Counted from the stretch's first letter, positions 45,595-55,139 are shown. The stretch is DNA of 56,844 bases from Vreelandella aquamarina (GCF_900110265.1 NZ_FODB01000020.1:1-56844), one strand, 5' to 3'. Notes: a model not told the origin generated them from the letters alone. Numbers and translations: made by a program.

Positions 45595-46931
45595 CAACAG
45601 GTTCCTTGGTGGCCGCTTTACGGCGAAGAGGGCGTGGAGTGTGGGTATCCCAGATTAAACGAGGGTCAAATGTCATGGCAGCCAGCATGGTGAGCACTAC
45701 GACGGCACCAAAAGCTAGCGCGGCAGGACCTGGTGTAATCGACATTAATGACCCAGCGCGGATGAGGGCGACCAAAATGGCCACGACAAATACGTCAACC
45801 ATTGACCAGCGTCCAATAAATTCAGTTAATCGATAGAGGCGGGTACGGCTCTGTGCGTTGAGCTCGTTGCTGCGCTTAATCATCAAGCATAGCCATGCGA
45901 GTGCCACCAGTTTGCCAACAGGCACAATCACACTGGCGATAAAAATCACCGCAGCCACCGGCCAGGACCCCATTTGAATGAGCTGGACAACGCCGCCAAC
46001 GATAGTGGAGGGTGCTGAGCTGCCTAAACTGGTAGTGGTCATGATGGGGTAAAGGTTGGCGGGTATATACATGATGCTAGCTGCAAAGAGAAGCGCCCAG
46101 GTGCGCTGTAAGCTATGTGGTAGGCGCTTATGCAGTTTTTCATGGCAGCGAACACAGCGTTCTTTTCCATACTGAATGCGATTAATCAATCCGCAGGTAG
46201 GGCAGCCAGTGACATGCTGGCTAGCAGCGGTGGTGCCAGTGAGCGTGCCTTCAGGAGCAAGGGGTTCGCCTTCCAATGAGAACCACATCCAGTCAGCGTC
46301 AATGGACTGCACCGTCATTAATAACAGTATGGCGAACAAGCAGAATGCCCAAAAGGAGATGCCAAGTTCAATCTGCGCCATGCCAGCAACTTTAATTAAG
46401 CTTACCAGTGCGCCGATGATGAATACATCGGCCATCATCCATGGGGTTAGATGTGCCAGGGAGCGGGCAATGTCACGGCTAAAAGGCATAGGGCGAGACT
46501 GCAGTAAGCCAAACTGAAGCCAGACGACGCTTACAAGATATACGGCGGGCAGCACGACAATAGTCATCATGACCGCAATAGCTACTATCGGCTGGTGGAA
46601 AGCAATCAGCGTGGTGGCGGTCTGCGATAGATCAATGCGGTTGCCAACACCGCTAACGCTGAAACTGACAAAAGGAAAAGATACCGCGACTATTAATGCG
46701 ACCAATGAGGCTAACGCTAGCGCCATACTGCGCTGAGCAGGATAACGGTGGCGCTTCACTAACACATGCGAGCAGCGAGGGCAGGTGGCTTTTTCACCAG
46801 AGTTCAGGGGGGGGGAGCGCAGATACCCAGTCACATTCATGGCACGCACGCAAACGCCTTCGCTGGGTGCGAGTTTCAGGGGGGGAGCAATCAACCTGGG
46901 GTGTATTAACCGGCAGCGAAGGCCGTTTCAT
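45587..46931 (-). CDS. pqiA: Paraquat-inducible protein PqiA, frameshifted near the N-terminus
   Basis: The inner-membrane partner of PqiB, with eight helices in two PqiA modules, each led by a zinc-ribbon-like cysteine motif. The second ribbon (CPTCGLI...CVRCHEK) and both membrane modules are intact. The first ribbon is split between frames. One frame, open from ATG 46931, reads LRACHECDWVSALPP and then stops after PPELW. The other reads LNSGEKATCPRCSHVLVKRH and continues to the end. Removing one C from the C9 run (plus strand G9 at 46807-46815) joins them as SALPPLNSGEKATCPRC, the expected family sequence. As given, an in-frame product could only start at a later codon such as ATG 46840 and would lack the first CxxC. 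This may be phase variation, a mutation or a sequence error. Confidence 0.82.
46807..46815. repeat. G9/C9 homopolymer at the pqiA frameshift
   Basis: A run of nine G on the plus strand (nine C in the coding strand). A shorter run of seven G lies at 46879-46885 in the same gene, in a similar context (TTCAGG...AGC in both). Nine gives the broken frame, eight would restore pqiA. Confidence 0.8.
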
Positions 46932-46981
46932 AAAGGCGTAATGGGGCAACAGCAAACTCTCTGTGCATAATACGGTTAGAA

Positions 46982-47010
46982 CCAATACGATGGTATATCG
47001 TGTGTGTCAA
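46982..47010 (-). promoter_or_regulatory. Candidate pqiABC promoter with an inverted repeat in the spacer
   Basis: On the minus strand TTGACA (47010-47005), a 17-bp spacer and a weak TATTGG (46987-46982). The perfect inverted repeat ACGAT-GGTAT-ATCGT (46987-47001) fills the spacer and would suit an operator or a MerR/SoxR-like activator. The predicted start lies about 45 nt before ATG 46931. Confidence 0.4.
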
Positions 47011-47116
47011 CCTAGGTAACCTGATAACTACTTGCAAACAGTACTTGACCAAATACCAGAGTTAGACAAGGATGCAGCCGCGATAGTGCCTAACATTATG
47101 ACATCAAGGAACTGAA

Positions 47117-48091
47117 ATGTTACTTGCCTTTATTGCTGTGGTAGTAGGCTTGGTCCTGCTCATCTGGAGCGCAGAAAAATTTATTGATGGCGCTGCGGCA
47201 ACTTCGCGGTGGCTGGGGCTGTCGCCGCTGCTGATTGGTATGTTGGTAATCGGTTTTGGTACTTCTGCACCGGAAATGATGGTGTCGGTGCTGGCAGCGA
47301 TGCAAGGCAACCCAGGCCTGGCGGTGGGGAATGCGTACGGTTCCAACATTGCCAATATTGGTTTGGTTTTGGGCTTTATCGCACTTATCTCTCCGTTAGC
47401 TGTTCATTCAGGTGTTATCCGTAAAGAAATGCCCCTGTTGGTAGCGGTGATGCTGCTTACCGGCTATATGCTTTTCGACGGTTGGATTTCCCGTGCTGAA
47501 GCTATTGTGCTGCTAGTGGCGCTGGGCATATTTATTGCGATCAGCATTATTCGTTCTCGAGGTCAGGAGGATGATCCGTTGTTGGGTGAAGTGACCGAAA
47601 GTCTTGATAGCAACCCGATGTCGCGCGGTAAGGCCATCATGTGGACGCTGATTGGCTTGGTGCTGTTGATTGCCAGTTCGAGGCTGCTGGTATGGGGAGC
47701 TGTCGAGATCGCGGTAGCTTTCGGAGTCAGTGATTTAATTATCGGTTTAACCGTAGTCGCCGTAGGTACTTCTTTGCCGGAGCTGGCTTCTTCAATCAGC
47801 GCACTGCGGCGTAAAGAGCACGATATGGTGCTGGGCAACGTGGTGGGCTCTAACCTGTTTAATAGTATGGCCGTTGTTGGGCTGGCGGGAGTGATTGCAC
47901 CTATTGAAGCGGGTCGTGAGGTGCTGGTGCGTGATTGGAGTGTCATGACCTTTATGACGCTTATGATGGTGCTCTTCGCATTTTCTTGGCGTGGTCGCCC
48001 ACGGCGTATCAACCGCGTTGAAGGCGGTGTTCTCTTCGCCATTTTTATCGCCTACACAGGCTATATGGTCAGCATTGTGGTGATGTCTTAA
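47117..48091 (+). CDS. Calcium/sodium antiporter (YrbG-like)
   Basis: A 324-residue inner-membrane exchanger with ten helices in two inverted repeats. The alpha-repeat motifs are GFGTSAPEMMVSVLAA with GNAYGSNIANIGLVLG in the first half, and VAVGTSLPELASSISA with GNVVGSNLFNSMAVVG in the second. These identify the CaCA superfamily, YrbG type. Both ion-binding glutamates (SAPE, SLPE) are present. It stands alone, divergent from pqiABC. Confidence 0.93.
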   Translation: MLLAFIAVVVGLVLLIWSAEKFIDGAAATSRWLGLSPLLIGMLVIGFGTSAPEMMVSVLAAMQGNPGLAVGNAYGSNIANIGLVLGFIALISPLAVHSGVIRKEMPLLVAVMLLTGYMLFDGWISRAEAIVLLVALGIFIAISIIRSRGQEDDPLLGEVTESLDSNPMSRGKAIMWTLIGLVLLIASSRLLVWGAVEIAVAFGVSDLIIGLTVVAVGTSLPELASSISALRRKEHDMVLGNVVGSNLFNSMAVVGLAGVIAPIEAGREVLVRDWSVMTFMTLMMVLFAFSWRGRPRRINRVEGGVLFAIFIAYTGYMVSIVVMS

Positions 48092-48211
48092 ACGATTGCA
48101 CCGAAAAATGGTGGTTTGTCTGAGGAGTATGCGTCAATGCGACACAGCTTTTCAGGCAAACTATCGCTGTATAACGGCGGTCGAAACGTTAAACTACAAC
48201 ACATGTAAAGA

Positions 48212-48228
48212 ATAAGCTTAGTGCTTAT
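48212..48228. promoter_or_regulatory. Inverted repeat upstream of cydA
   Basis: ATAAGC-TTAGT-GCTTAT, a perfect 6-bp inverted repeat with a 5-nt spacer, about 84 bp before the cydA start. I looked for an FNR-type TTGAT-N4-ATCAA site nearby and did not find a convincing one. Confidence 0.3.
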
Positions 48229-48311
48229 AACTAAAATGCAGCGCCATTAAGGCTCAACTAAGCTTGTGACACCCATTGATGGGATTTTAATCCAGGTCTT
48301 AGGAGCGTGTG

Positions 48312-49727
48312 ATGGAACTCGACCCCCTTGTACTATCGCGAATGCAGTTCGCCTTCGTTGTATCGTTTCATGCGATTTTTCCGGTCTTCACCATCGGGCT
48401 GGCGTCTTACATAGCGCTGCTTCATGGGCTGTTCTTCAAGACCAACAACCCCGCTTGGGACCGCCTGGCACTGTTCTGGACCAAGGTGTTTGCCGTGGTT
48501 TTCGGAATGGGCGTCGTCTCCGGGATCGTCATGTCTTTCCAGTTTGGCACCAACTGGAGCAACTTCTCCCAGGCGGCCTCCAACTTCCTCGGGCCGGTGC
48601 TCAGCTACGAGGTCGTTACTGCTTTCTTCCTTGAGGCGGCATTCCTCGGTGTCCTGCTCTTTGGCCGAGGCAAGGTGCCACAAGGGGTGCACCTGTTTGC
48701 TGCCATCATGGTGGCGATCGGTACTTTCATTTCGTCGTTCTGGATTCTTTCTGCCAACAGCTGGATGCATACGCCGGCAGGGGTAGAACTCATCGACTAT
48801 CGGTTCCACGTGGTTTCCTGGACCGAAGCGATATTCAATCCCTCCTTTCCTTACCGCTTCGCGCACATGGCCATGGCATCCTTTCTGACCGGTGGCTTCG
48901 TGGTGGCCGGTGTGAGTGCCTGGTTCCTGCTGCGTGGTCGCGACCCGGAAGCCAACCGTCGAGCGCTTTCCATGTGCCTTTGGTTGCTGCTGTTTCTGGC
49001 GCCAGCCCAGGCAGTCGTGGGGGACTTCCATGGTTTGAATACTCTGGAGCATCAGCCGGCTAAAGTGGCGGCCATGGAAGGGCATTGGGAAACCTCTGGC
49101 AACGTTCCGTTGCTGCTGTTCGCCATTCCGGACCAGGAAGCGCAAACCAATCGCTTTGAAATCGGCATCCCCAATCTTGCCAGCCTCATCCTGACCCACT
49201 CTACGGATGGGGTTATTCAGGGGCTGAATGAATTTGCTCCTGAAGAGCAGCCGCCGGTCTGGATCGTCTTCTGGGCGTTCCGCGTGATGGTGGGGATCGG
49301 ACTGTTGATGATTGCCACCGCCCTGATAGGACTGTTGCTGCGTCGCAAAGGCAAATTCCATCAGCACACCGGGTTCCTCAAGACGCTGGTGTACATGATC
49401 CCCATGCCGTTCGTCGCCGTGCTGGCTGGTTGGATCGTGACCGAGTCAGGACGTGCCCCATGGCTGGTATACGGCATGATGGCCCATGCGGAAGGCGTTA
49501 CGCCTTCGTTGACCGGCCCCATGGCGCTGTTTACGCTGGTGGGCTACGTGCTGGTGTACGCGGTGGTGTTCTATGCCGGTATCTACTATCTGACCCGCGT
49601 GGTGCGTAACGGCATGCTGCCCAATGAAGAGCGTGAAACGGCAGGCGACAATTTCAGACGCCCCATGCGTCCACTGTCGGCCACGGAAACTCCCTTTGAT
49701 GACGATGTCGACCCGGTGAGGAACTGA
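48312..49727 (+). CDS. cydA: Cytochrome bd-type quinol oxidase subunit I (CIO-type)
   Basis: This 471-residue subunit I has nine or so helices and the heme ligands. The first is His20 (FVVSFHAIF). A methionine-bearing helix lies further on. GRAPWLVYG near the C-terminus is typical. The Q-loop between NVPLLLFAIPD and PPVWIVFWAFRVMVGIG is short, unlike the long insert of E. coli CydA. That matches the cyanide-insensitive CioA type of pseudomonads. Start at ATG 48312 with AGGAG six nt upstream. First gene of cydA-cydB-cydD-cydC. Confidence 0.93.
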   Translation: MELDPLVLSRMQFAFVVSFHAIFPVFTIGLASYIALLHGLFFKTNNPAWDRLALFWTKVFAVVFGMGVVSGIVMSFQFGTNWSNFSQAASNFLGPVLSYEVVTAFFLEAAFLGVLLFGRGKVPQGVHLFAAIMVAIGTFISSFWILSANSWMHTPAGVELIDYRFHVVSWTEAIFNPSFPYRFAHMAMASFLTGGFVVAGVSAWFLLRGRDPEANRRALSMCLWLLLFLAPAQAVVGDFHGLNTLEHQPAKVAAMEGHWETSGNVPLLLFAIPDQEAQTNRFEIGIPNLASLILTHSTDGVIQGLNEFAPEEQPPVWIVFWAFRVMVGIGLLMIATALIGLLLRRKGKFHQHTGFLKTLVYMIPMPFVAVLAGWIVTESGRAPWLVYGMMAHAEGVTPSLTGPMALFTLVGYVLVYAVVFYAGIYYLTRVVRNGMLPNEERETAGDNFRRPMRPLSATETPFDDDVDPVRN

Positions 49728-49730
49728 GAC

Positions 49731-50732
49731 ATGGAAATGTTTGATCTGACGATAATTTGGGCAGGCATCATCGGGTTCGGACTAATGATGTACGTGCTGA
49801 TGGACGGTTTCGATCTGGGGCTTGGGATTCTGTATCCCTTCGCCCCGGACGAAGACGCCCGGGATGTGATGATGAACTCCGTGGCGCCGGTCTGGGACGG
49901 CAACGAGACCTGGCTGGTGCTGGCGGGTGCCGGTTTGCTCGGGGCTTTCCCGCTGGTCTATTCGGTCTTCCTGCCGGCACTCTATATTGGTGTGTTCTTG
50001 ATGCTGGCGGGGCTTATTTTCCGGGGTGTGGCCTTCGAGTTCCGCTTCAAGTCCCGGCGCAATCGTCGCTGGTGGAACCGCGCCTTCTGCTGGGGCTCCG
50101 GCGTGGCCGCTTTCGCTCAAGGGGCGGTGGTCGGTGCTTACATTCAGGGGTTTCATGTCGAAAACTTTGCCTTTGCAGGTGGCGCTTTCGATTGGCTGAC
50201 GCCATTCTCGGTACTGACCGGCTTCGGCCTGATGGCAGGTTATGCGTTACTGGGAGCCACCTGGCTGATCTTGAAATCCGAGGGCCACATTCAGGAGTGG
50301 GCGTACAGGATCACCCCGCTGCTGTTGGCGCTGGTACTGGGCGTCTTCGGTATCATCAGCATCTGGACTCCGTTCGTGAATCCGGTGGTCTGGGAGCGCT
50401 GGTTCGGTCATTTGCAGCTGATCTGGGTGTTCCCGGCATTGGCGCTGCTGTCGGCTTTCATGGTGTATCGCTCCGTGAAACGTCGTGACGAGGGCATTCC
50501 CTTTGTAGCCACCATCGGCATCTACGTGTTCACTTACCTGGGGCTGATCGTCAGCAAGTGGCCCATCATCGTGCCCCCCAACTACACGCTGTGGGATGCC
50601 GCCTCCGCCCCTGAATCTCAGCTGTTCCTGCTGATCGGTGTGCTGTTCGTCATTCCGATCATCCTGACCTACACCGCCTGGACCTACTGGGTCTTCCGCG
50701 GCAAGGTGCGCGTCGGCGAAGGGTACCACTGA
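49731..50732 (+). CDS. cydB: Cytochrome bd-type quinol oxidase subunit II
   Basis: A 333-residue membrane subunit with about eight to nine helices. Marks are MYVLMDGFDLGLGILYPF (about 20-37), SVAPVWDGNETWLVLAGAGL (about 50-69), FRGVAFEFRFK and GYALLGATWLILKSEG. It begins 3 bp after the cydA stop codon and ends 3 bp before cydD. It belongs with the short-Q-loop CydA to a CIO-type oxidase that uses quinol and oxygen at high affinity. Confidence 0.95.
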   Translation: MEMFDLTIIWAGIIGFGLMMYVLMDGFDLGLGILYPFAPDEDARDVMMNSVAPVWDGNETWLVLAGAGLLGAFPLVYSVFLPALYIGVFLMLAGLIFRGVAFEFRFKSRRNRRWWNRAFCWGSGVAAFAQGAVVGAYIQGFHVENFAFAGGAFDWLTPFSVLTGFGLMAGYALLGATWLILKSEGHIQEWAYRITPLLLALVLGVFGIISIWTPFVNPVVWERWFGHLQLIWVFPALALLSAFMVYRSVKRRDEGIPFVATIGIYVFTYLGLIVSKWPIIVPPNYTLWDAASAPESQLFLLIGVLFVIPIILTYTAWTYWVFRGKVRVGEGYH

Positions 50733-50735
50733 TTC

Positions 50736-52412
50736 ATGGCCCCTCCTGCGGCCCAGTCGAATTTGTTGACGCCGCGCCGTTGGCTGAGCACGCTGGCTCG
50801 TCGTGAGCGAGCTCGGCTGGCGCTGGCGGCGTGCTTCGGCGTGCTGTCCGGCGCTCAGACGATCTTGCTGGTGGTCGGGTTGGCGTGGTCGATCGAGCAA
50901 CTGGTCGTTCATGGCCGCTCACCTGTCACGCTGGTGCCCGTGCTGCTCGGTCTGGTGGTCGCCGTGGCGTTGCGCTCACTGTTTCTTGCCCTGCAAGAGT
51001 CGTTGAGTGCAACTGCCAGCTTGCGCATTCGTCAGTACGCTCGGGAGCAGGTCTTGAACAAGGTCGCCGCGCTAGGCCCGGTCTGGATGACGCGGCAGCA
51101 GAGCGGGGCCCTGGCGACCCAGTCGGTCGAGCACATCGAAGCCCTCGATGGCTATTTCGCGCGCTTCCTCCCGCAAATGCGCATCGTCCTTTTGCTGCCA
51201 CTGCTGATTGCCGTCGTGGTGGGCTGGCTCGATTATCTGGTGGCCATCTTCTTGCTGCTCTCTGCGCCATTGATTCCGCTGTTCATGGCGCTGGTCGGCA
51301 TGGGGGCAGAGCGTCTCAACAAGGAGCAGTTTGCTTCCGTTGCCAGGCTCTCGGCGCATTTCGTCGACCGCGTACGCGGCATGACGACGCTGCAGCTATT
51401 TGGTCATACGCGTGCTGCCCAGCAGGACGTCTGGTATGCCACCGACCAGTATCGCCGCCTGAGCATGCGCACTCTCAGGCTGGCATTTCTCTCGTCAGCG
51501 GTATTGGAATTTTTTGCCTCGGTGGCCATCGCCGTCGTCGCCATGTACGTGGGGTTTGGTCTGTTGGGCTATATCGATTACGGTCCTTCCCCCTCGCTGA
51601 CCCTGTTCAGTGGTCTGGCGGTGTTGCTACTGGCTCCGGAGTTCTTCCAGCCCTTGCGAACCCTCTCGCAGCATTATCATGACCGTGCTGCGGCGCTGGG
51701 GGCGGCAGAGAGTATCGTGACCATCCTCAATGAGCCTGACGTGGTGCCGACCCGGTTCGACGCCCCCGTTGAACCAGATGCACTGATTGAATTGGTGGAT
51801 GTCGAGGTGGGCTATGGTCGGCACTCGGCGGTCTTGATGGGCGTCTCGGCCACGATACGTCAGGCAGATGTGGTGGTTATTACCGGAGAGTCAGGCAGTG
51901 GCAAATCTTCCTTGCTGGCGCTGATGGCCGGTTTCATGGCGCCTCTGCGTGGCGCTTGCAGAGTCCGCCAGGGCGAGCAAGTGGCGTGGCTGGATCAATC
52001 ACCCTGCATCATTCAAGGCTCGTTGGCCGATAACCTGCGCCTGGCGGCGCCTGATGCGACACCGGCTGCCATGCAGGAGGCCCTGGAAAACGCAGGCCTG
52101 GGTGAATTGTTGGCTGCCTTGCCCCATGGCCTGGAGACGGTGGTAGGGGAGCGCGGGGTCGGCTTGTCAGGAGGTCAGGCGCAGCGCTTGACCCTGGCTA
52201 GAGTATTTCTCAGCCAGGCACCGCTGGTGTTGTTGGATGAGCCCACCGCTAGCCTTGATTCGGCGACGGAAAAGAGCGTGATCGACGCACTGCTGGCCTG
52301 GTCGGCGGAAGGGCGAACGTTGGTCATGGCAACACATCACCCTGCGGTGATGGCCGTTGCCACTCGCCACTGGGTGTGTCGAGACGGCCAGCTTCACGAG
52401 GTGGCGCCATGA
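50736..52412 (+). CDS. cydD: ABC exporter subunit CydD
   Basis: A 558-residue half-transporter with six membrane helices (about 25-300) and a C-terminal ATPase. Walker A is GESGSGKSSLLA (about 386-397), the signature LSGGQAQRLTLARV, Walker B LVLLDEPTASLD. With CydC it exports glutathione/cysteine or, in newer work, imports heme, and is needed to assemble cytochrome bd. The gene starts 3 bp after cydB, so oxidase and assembly factor are co-expressed. Confidence 0.93.
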   Translation: MAPPAAQSNLLTPRRWLSTLARRERARLALAACFGVLSGAQTILLVVGLAWSIEQLVVHGRSPVTLVPVLLGLVVAVALRSLFLALQESLSATASLRIRQYAREQVLNKVAALGPVWMTRQQSGALATQSVEHIEALDGYFARFLPQMRIVLLLPLLIAVVVGWLDYLVAIFLLLSAPLIPLFMALVGMGAERLNKEQFASVARLSAHFVDRVRGMTTLQLFGHTRAAQQDVWYATDQYRRLSMRTLRLAFLSSAVLEFFASVAIAVVAMYVGFGLLGYIDYGPSPSLTLFSGLAVLLLAPEFFQPLRTLSQHYHDRAAALGAAESIVTILNEPDVVPTRFDAPVEPDALIELVDVEVGYGRHSAVLMGVSATIRQADVVVITGESGSGKSSLLALMAGFMAPLRGACRVRQGEQVAWLDQSPCIIQGSLADNLRLAAPDATPAAMQEALENAGLGELLAALPHGLETVVGERGVGLSGGQAQRLTLARVFLSQAPLVLLDEPTASLDSATEKSVIDALLAWSAEGRTLVMATHHPAVMAVATRHWVCRDGQLHEVAP

Positions 52413-54115
52413 AGTTTCTGCACAATGACCTGAGCCCATGGCTGGCGCTCATGTTAAGGCGCAGGCAGCGCTTCCTCGTGGGTGCGCTGCTGGTATGGGT
52501 AACATTGCTGGCGGGCCTTGCGCTGCTGGGTTTGTCCGGCTGGTTCATTGCGGCGTGTGCCCTGGCGGGCATTGCGTTGGCTGCCGGGTTGCCGTCATCG
52601 CTGGATATTTATGTGCCCGGCGGCGGCATTCGTTTTTTTGCCTTGCTGCGCACTGTCGCTCGATATACTGAGCGGCTCTACAACCACAATACCGTGCTGA
52701 CGCTGCTGGCGGATTTACGCTATCGCGTCTTTGGTGACTTGACGCGCCTGGATGACGCATCGTTGCGGCGTCGGCGAGTCGGTGAGTGGTTGAGTCGCCT
52801 GACGTCGGATATCGATGCCCTGGATAGCCTGTATCTACGCCTGCTGGTGCCGCCAGTAGTGGCCTTGTTGAGTGTCTGGATCGTTGCAGGTTTCATCGCT
52901 ATTTGGTTGCCGCTGGTGGGAGCCGTCGTGGCCTGTGTATTGACGCTGCTGTGGCTGGTCATCACCCTGGGCTTTGCCAGGCTGGGTTTCACCAACAGCC
53001 ATCGGCAAGTGGATGATCAGGAGGAGCTTCGGCGGCTGGTGTTGGATCAGGTACAGGCGTCTGCTGAGCTGATGAGCTACCGAACCAGTGACTGGTACCG
53101 CAGGAAAATACGAGCTCACGAACAGCAAGCGCTGGATAACCAGCGTCAGTTGGCCGTGAAGTCTGCGCTGGGAAATGCGCTACTGATGGCGGTAACGGGG
53201 CTGTTGATCATCGGTGTGCTCTGGCTGGGGAGTCTGGCACTGGCCGAGCAGCGCGTGGTGGGCCCCATCATGGTCATGGCCGTGATTGCCGTGTTTGGTA
53301 TCAATGAGGTGCTGGCCAGCCTGCCTGCCGCTTTTGTGCGGTTTGGCGCCAGCCACGGGGCGGCCCAGCGGCTGAATGCCCTGCAGGCGACACAAGGGCA
53401 AACGCGTGTGGGCTCTCTTCCGGATGACGAGGGTGGCCATGCCCTGCAACTGCGTGAGGTCATGTTCCGTTATCCGGATGCGGCGGGCTGGGCTATATGC
53501 CAGGTTTCCCTGACCCTGCCCGCCGGTCAACGTGGTGCCATCATGGGTATTTCGGGTTCGGGCAAATCGACGCTGGCCAATTTGATCATGGGCCGCATCT
53601 CTCCCACTGAAGGGGACGTGTGGGTGGCGGAGCATGCACCCTCTGCCGTTACCCTCGAAAGTAGTGCAGCACATATGGGGTACCTGCCCCAGCAAATAGA
53701 CCTGTTCGATGGATCGCTGGCCGATAACCTGCGGATCGCCAAGCCTGACGCGACAGACGAAGAGCTTTGGCAGGTGCTTGCCCAGGTCGCTCTCTCGGAC
53801 TGGGCGAAACGCCAGCCTCGTCAGTTGGCGACTCAGGTGGGTGAAAGAGGGCAGCAGCTTTCAGGCGGGCAGGCGCGCAGAGTGGCGTTGGCGAGGCTGT
53901 TCTTACGCTCACCCTCGGTGGTATTGCTGGATGAGCCCTTCGCGGGAGTGGATGCGGCAACGGCCCGGCACGTAGCGGCCTCGCTGGACGCCTGGTTGGT
54001 AGGCCGTACGGCGATTTTCTTTGTTCATCAAGTGGATGATGCGGCCCTGGTGCCGGGGTTGGCTCATCAATGGCGGCTTGATGGTGGTAAGTTAATTCAC
54101 GATACTTCATTTTGA
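52409..54115 (+). CDS. cydC: ABC exporter subunit CydC
   Basis: A 568-residue partner of CydD with six helices and an ATPase domain. Walker A is GISGSGKSTLANL (about 386-398), the signature LSGGQARRVALARL, Walker B VVLLDEPFAGVD. The CydC mark GGGIRFFALLRTVARYTERLYNHN (a YTER-like helix, about 72-95) is present. The start ATG overlaps the cydD stop by 4 nt (ATGA); an upstream start would lie inside cydD. The adenosine/adenine deaminase gene follows 31 bp later. Confidence 0.93.
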   Translation: MKFLHNDLSPWLALMLRRRQRFLVGALLVWVTLLAGLALLGLSGWFIAACALAGIALAAGLPSSLDIYVPGGGIRFFALLRTVARYTERLYNHNTVLTLLADLRYRVFGDLTRLDDASLRRRRVGEWLSRLTSDIDALDSLYLRLLVPPVVALLSVWIVAGFIAIWLPLVGAVVACVLTLLWLVITLGFARLGFTNSHRQVDDQEELRRLVLDQVQASAELMSYRTSDWYRRKIRAHEQQALDNQRQLAVKSALGNALLMAVTGLLIIGVLWLGSLALAEQRVVGPIMVMAVIAVFGINEVLASLPAAFVRFGASHGAAQRLNALQATQGQTRVGSLPDDEGGHALQLREVMFRYPDAAGWAICQVSLTLPAGQRGAIMGISGSGKSTLANLIMGRISPTEGDVWVAEHAPSAVTLESSAAHMGYLPQQIDLFDGSLADNLRIAKPDATDEELWQVLAQVALSDWAKRQPRQLATQVGERGQQLSGGQARRVALARLFLRSPSVVLLDEPFAGVDAATARHVAASLDAWLVGRTAIFFVHQVDDAALVPGLAHQWRLDGGKLIHDTSF

Positions 54116-54146
54116 TATTCACCGAATCGGCAAGTAGACGGCGACC

Positions 54147-55139
54147 ATGAGCGACTTTTTACGACACCTTCCCAAGGCTGAGCTTCACTTGCATATCGAA
54201 GGTTCTCTCGAGCCGGAACTGATGTTCCAACTGGCGGACCGTAATGGCATCGAACTCCCCTATGCCACGGTCGAAGAGGCCAAGGCAGCTTACGATTTCA
54301 AAGACCTGCAAGAGTTTCTGAATCTTTATTACCAGGGCATGAACGTCTTACGCAGCGAACAGGACTTCTATGACCTGGCCATGGATTATTTCAAGCGTGC
54401 CCGTTCGGAAGGCGTGCTGCATATCGATATGCACTTCGACCCTCAGGCGCATCTGCAGCGTGGGGTACCTTTGGAGGTGGTCATGGCGGGACTGCTCAGG
54501 GCCAAACAGGAGGCCGAGAGCCAGCTGGACCTTTCAGTGGGTATGATCATGGCCTTCCTGAGAGATCGTCCAGCCGACGAGGCACTGCACGTTCTCGAGC
54601 AGGCGGCACCCTACTGGAAAATGCTGGATGCCATTGGCCTGGACAGCGCCGAGCGTGACAACCCGCCCGAGAAGTTTCAGGCCCTGTTTGCGCGCGCCAA
54701 GGAGCTTGGGCTGGTGCGTGTGGCTCATGCGGGCGAGGAGGGGCCTGCCGCTTACATTACGCAAGCCCTGGACCTGTTGGACGTTCAGCGCATCGACCAC
54801 GGTGTGCGCTGTCTCGAAAGCGAAGACGTCGTGCAGCGTCTCAAGGAGTCCCAGACGGTACTGACCGTGTGCCCGCTCTCCAATGTCAGCCTGAAAGTGG
54901 TCGATCAATTGGATCAGCATCCGCTACCGGCGTTGTTGGAAGCGGGGCTGAAGGTCACCATCAGCTCTGACGATCCTGCCTATTTTGGTGGTGGGCTGCT
55001 CGAAAATCATATCGCCTGTGCCGATGCCTTTGGCTGGGGAGAAGATACCTTCAAATGGCTGAATCGCAATGCCATGGAAGAAGCCTTCGTCAGCGACGCG
55101 CGGCGCGCTGAACTGTTGAAGCGCCTGGAAGCAGCCTGA
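54147..55139 (+). CDS. Adenine/adenosine deaminase (Add2-like)
   Basis: A 330-residue metal-dependent deaminase of the adenosine deaminase superfamily. Zinc ligands are in KAELHLHIEGSLEPEL (about 10-25). The catalytic VAHAGEEGP (about 192-200), IDHGVRCLE and ISSDDPAYFGG follow. Details such as the FDPQAHLQRGVPLEVV loop, GLDSAERDNPPEKF and SDDPAYFGGGLLENH are those of the Aah1/PA0148 group, whose members deaminate adenine rather than adenosine. So an adenine deaminase is likely. It follows cydC at 31 bp and precedes a strong hairpin. This fits the purine salvage genes earlier in the window. Confidence 0.85.
   Translation: MSDFLRHLPKAELHLHIEGSLEPELMFQLADRNGIELPYATVEEAKAAYDFKDLQEFLNLYYQGMNVLRSEQDFYDLAMDYFKRARSEGVLHIDMHFDPQAHLQRGVPLEVVMAGLLRAKQEAESQLDLSVGMIMAFLRDRPADEALHVLEQAAPYWKMLDAIGLDSAERDNPPEKFQALFARAKELGLVRVAHAGEEGPAAYITQALDLLDVQRIDHGVRCLESEDVVQRLKESQTVLTVCPLSNVSLKVVDQLDQHPLPALLEAGLKVTISSDDPAYFGGGLLENHIACADAFGWGEDTFKWLNRNAMEEAFVSDARRAELLKRLEAA

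Noticed and set aside
48333..49367. 344-codon open frame on the minus strand opposite cydA
   Set aside because: Its codon pattern and low-complexity translation (many Arg, His, Gln) mirror the GC-rich cydA, which has all family motifs. No ribosome binding site was seen.
50831..51682. 283-codon open frame inside cydD in another frame
   Set aside because: A shadow of GC-rich cydD: Arg/Ala/Gly-rich, no family resemblance, and cydD is fully supported.
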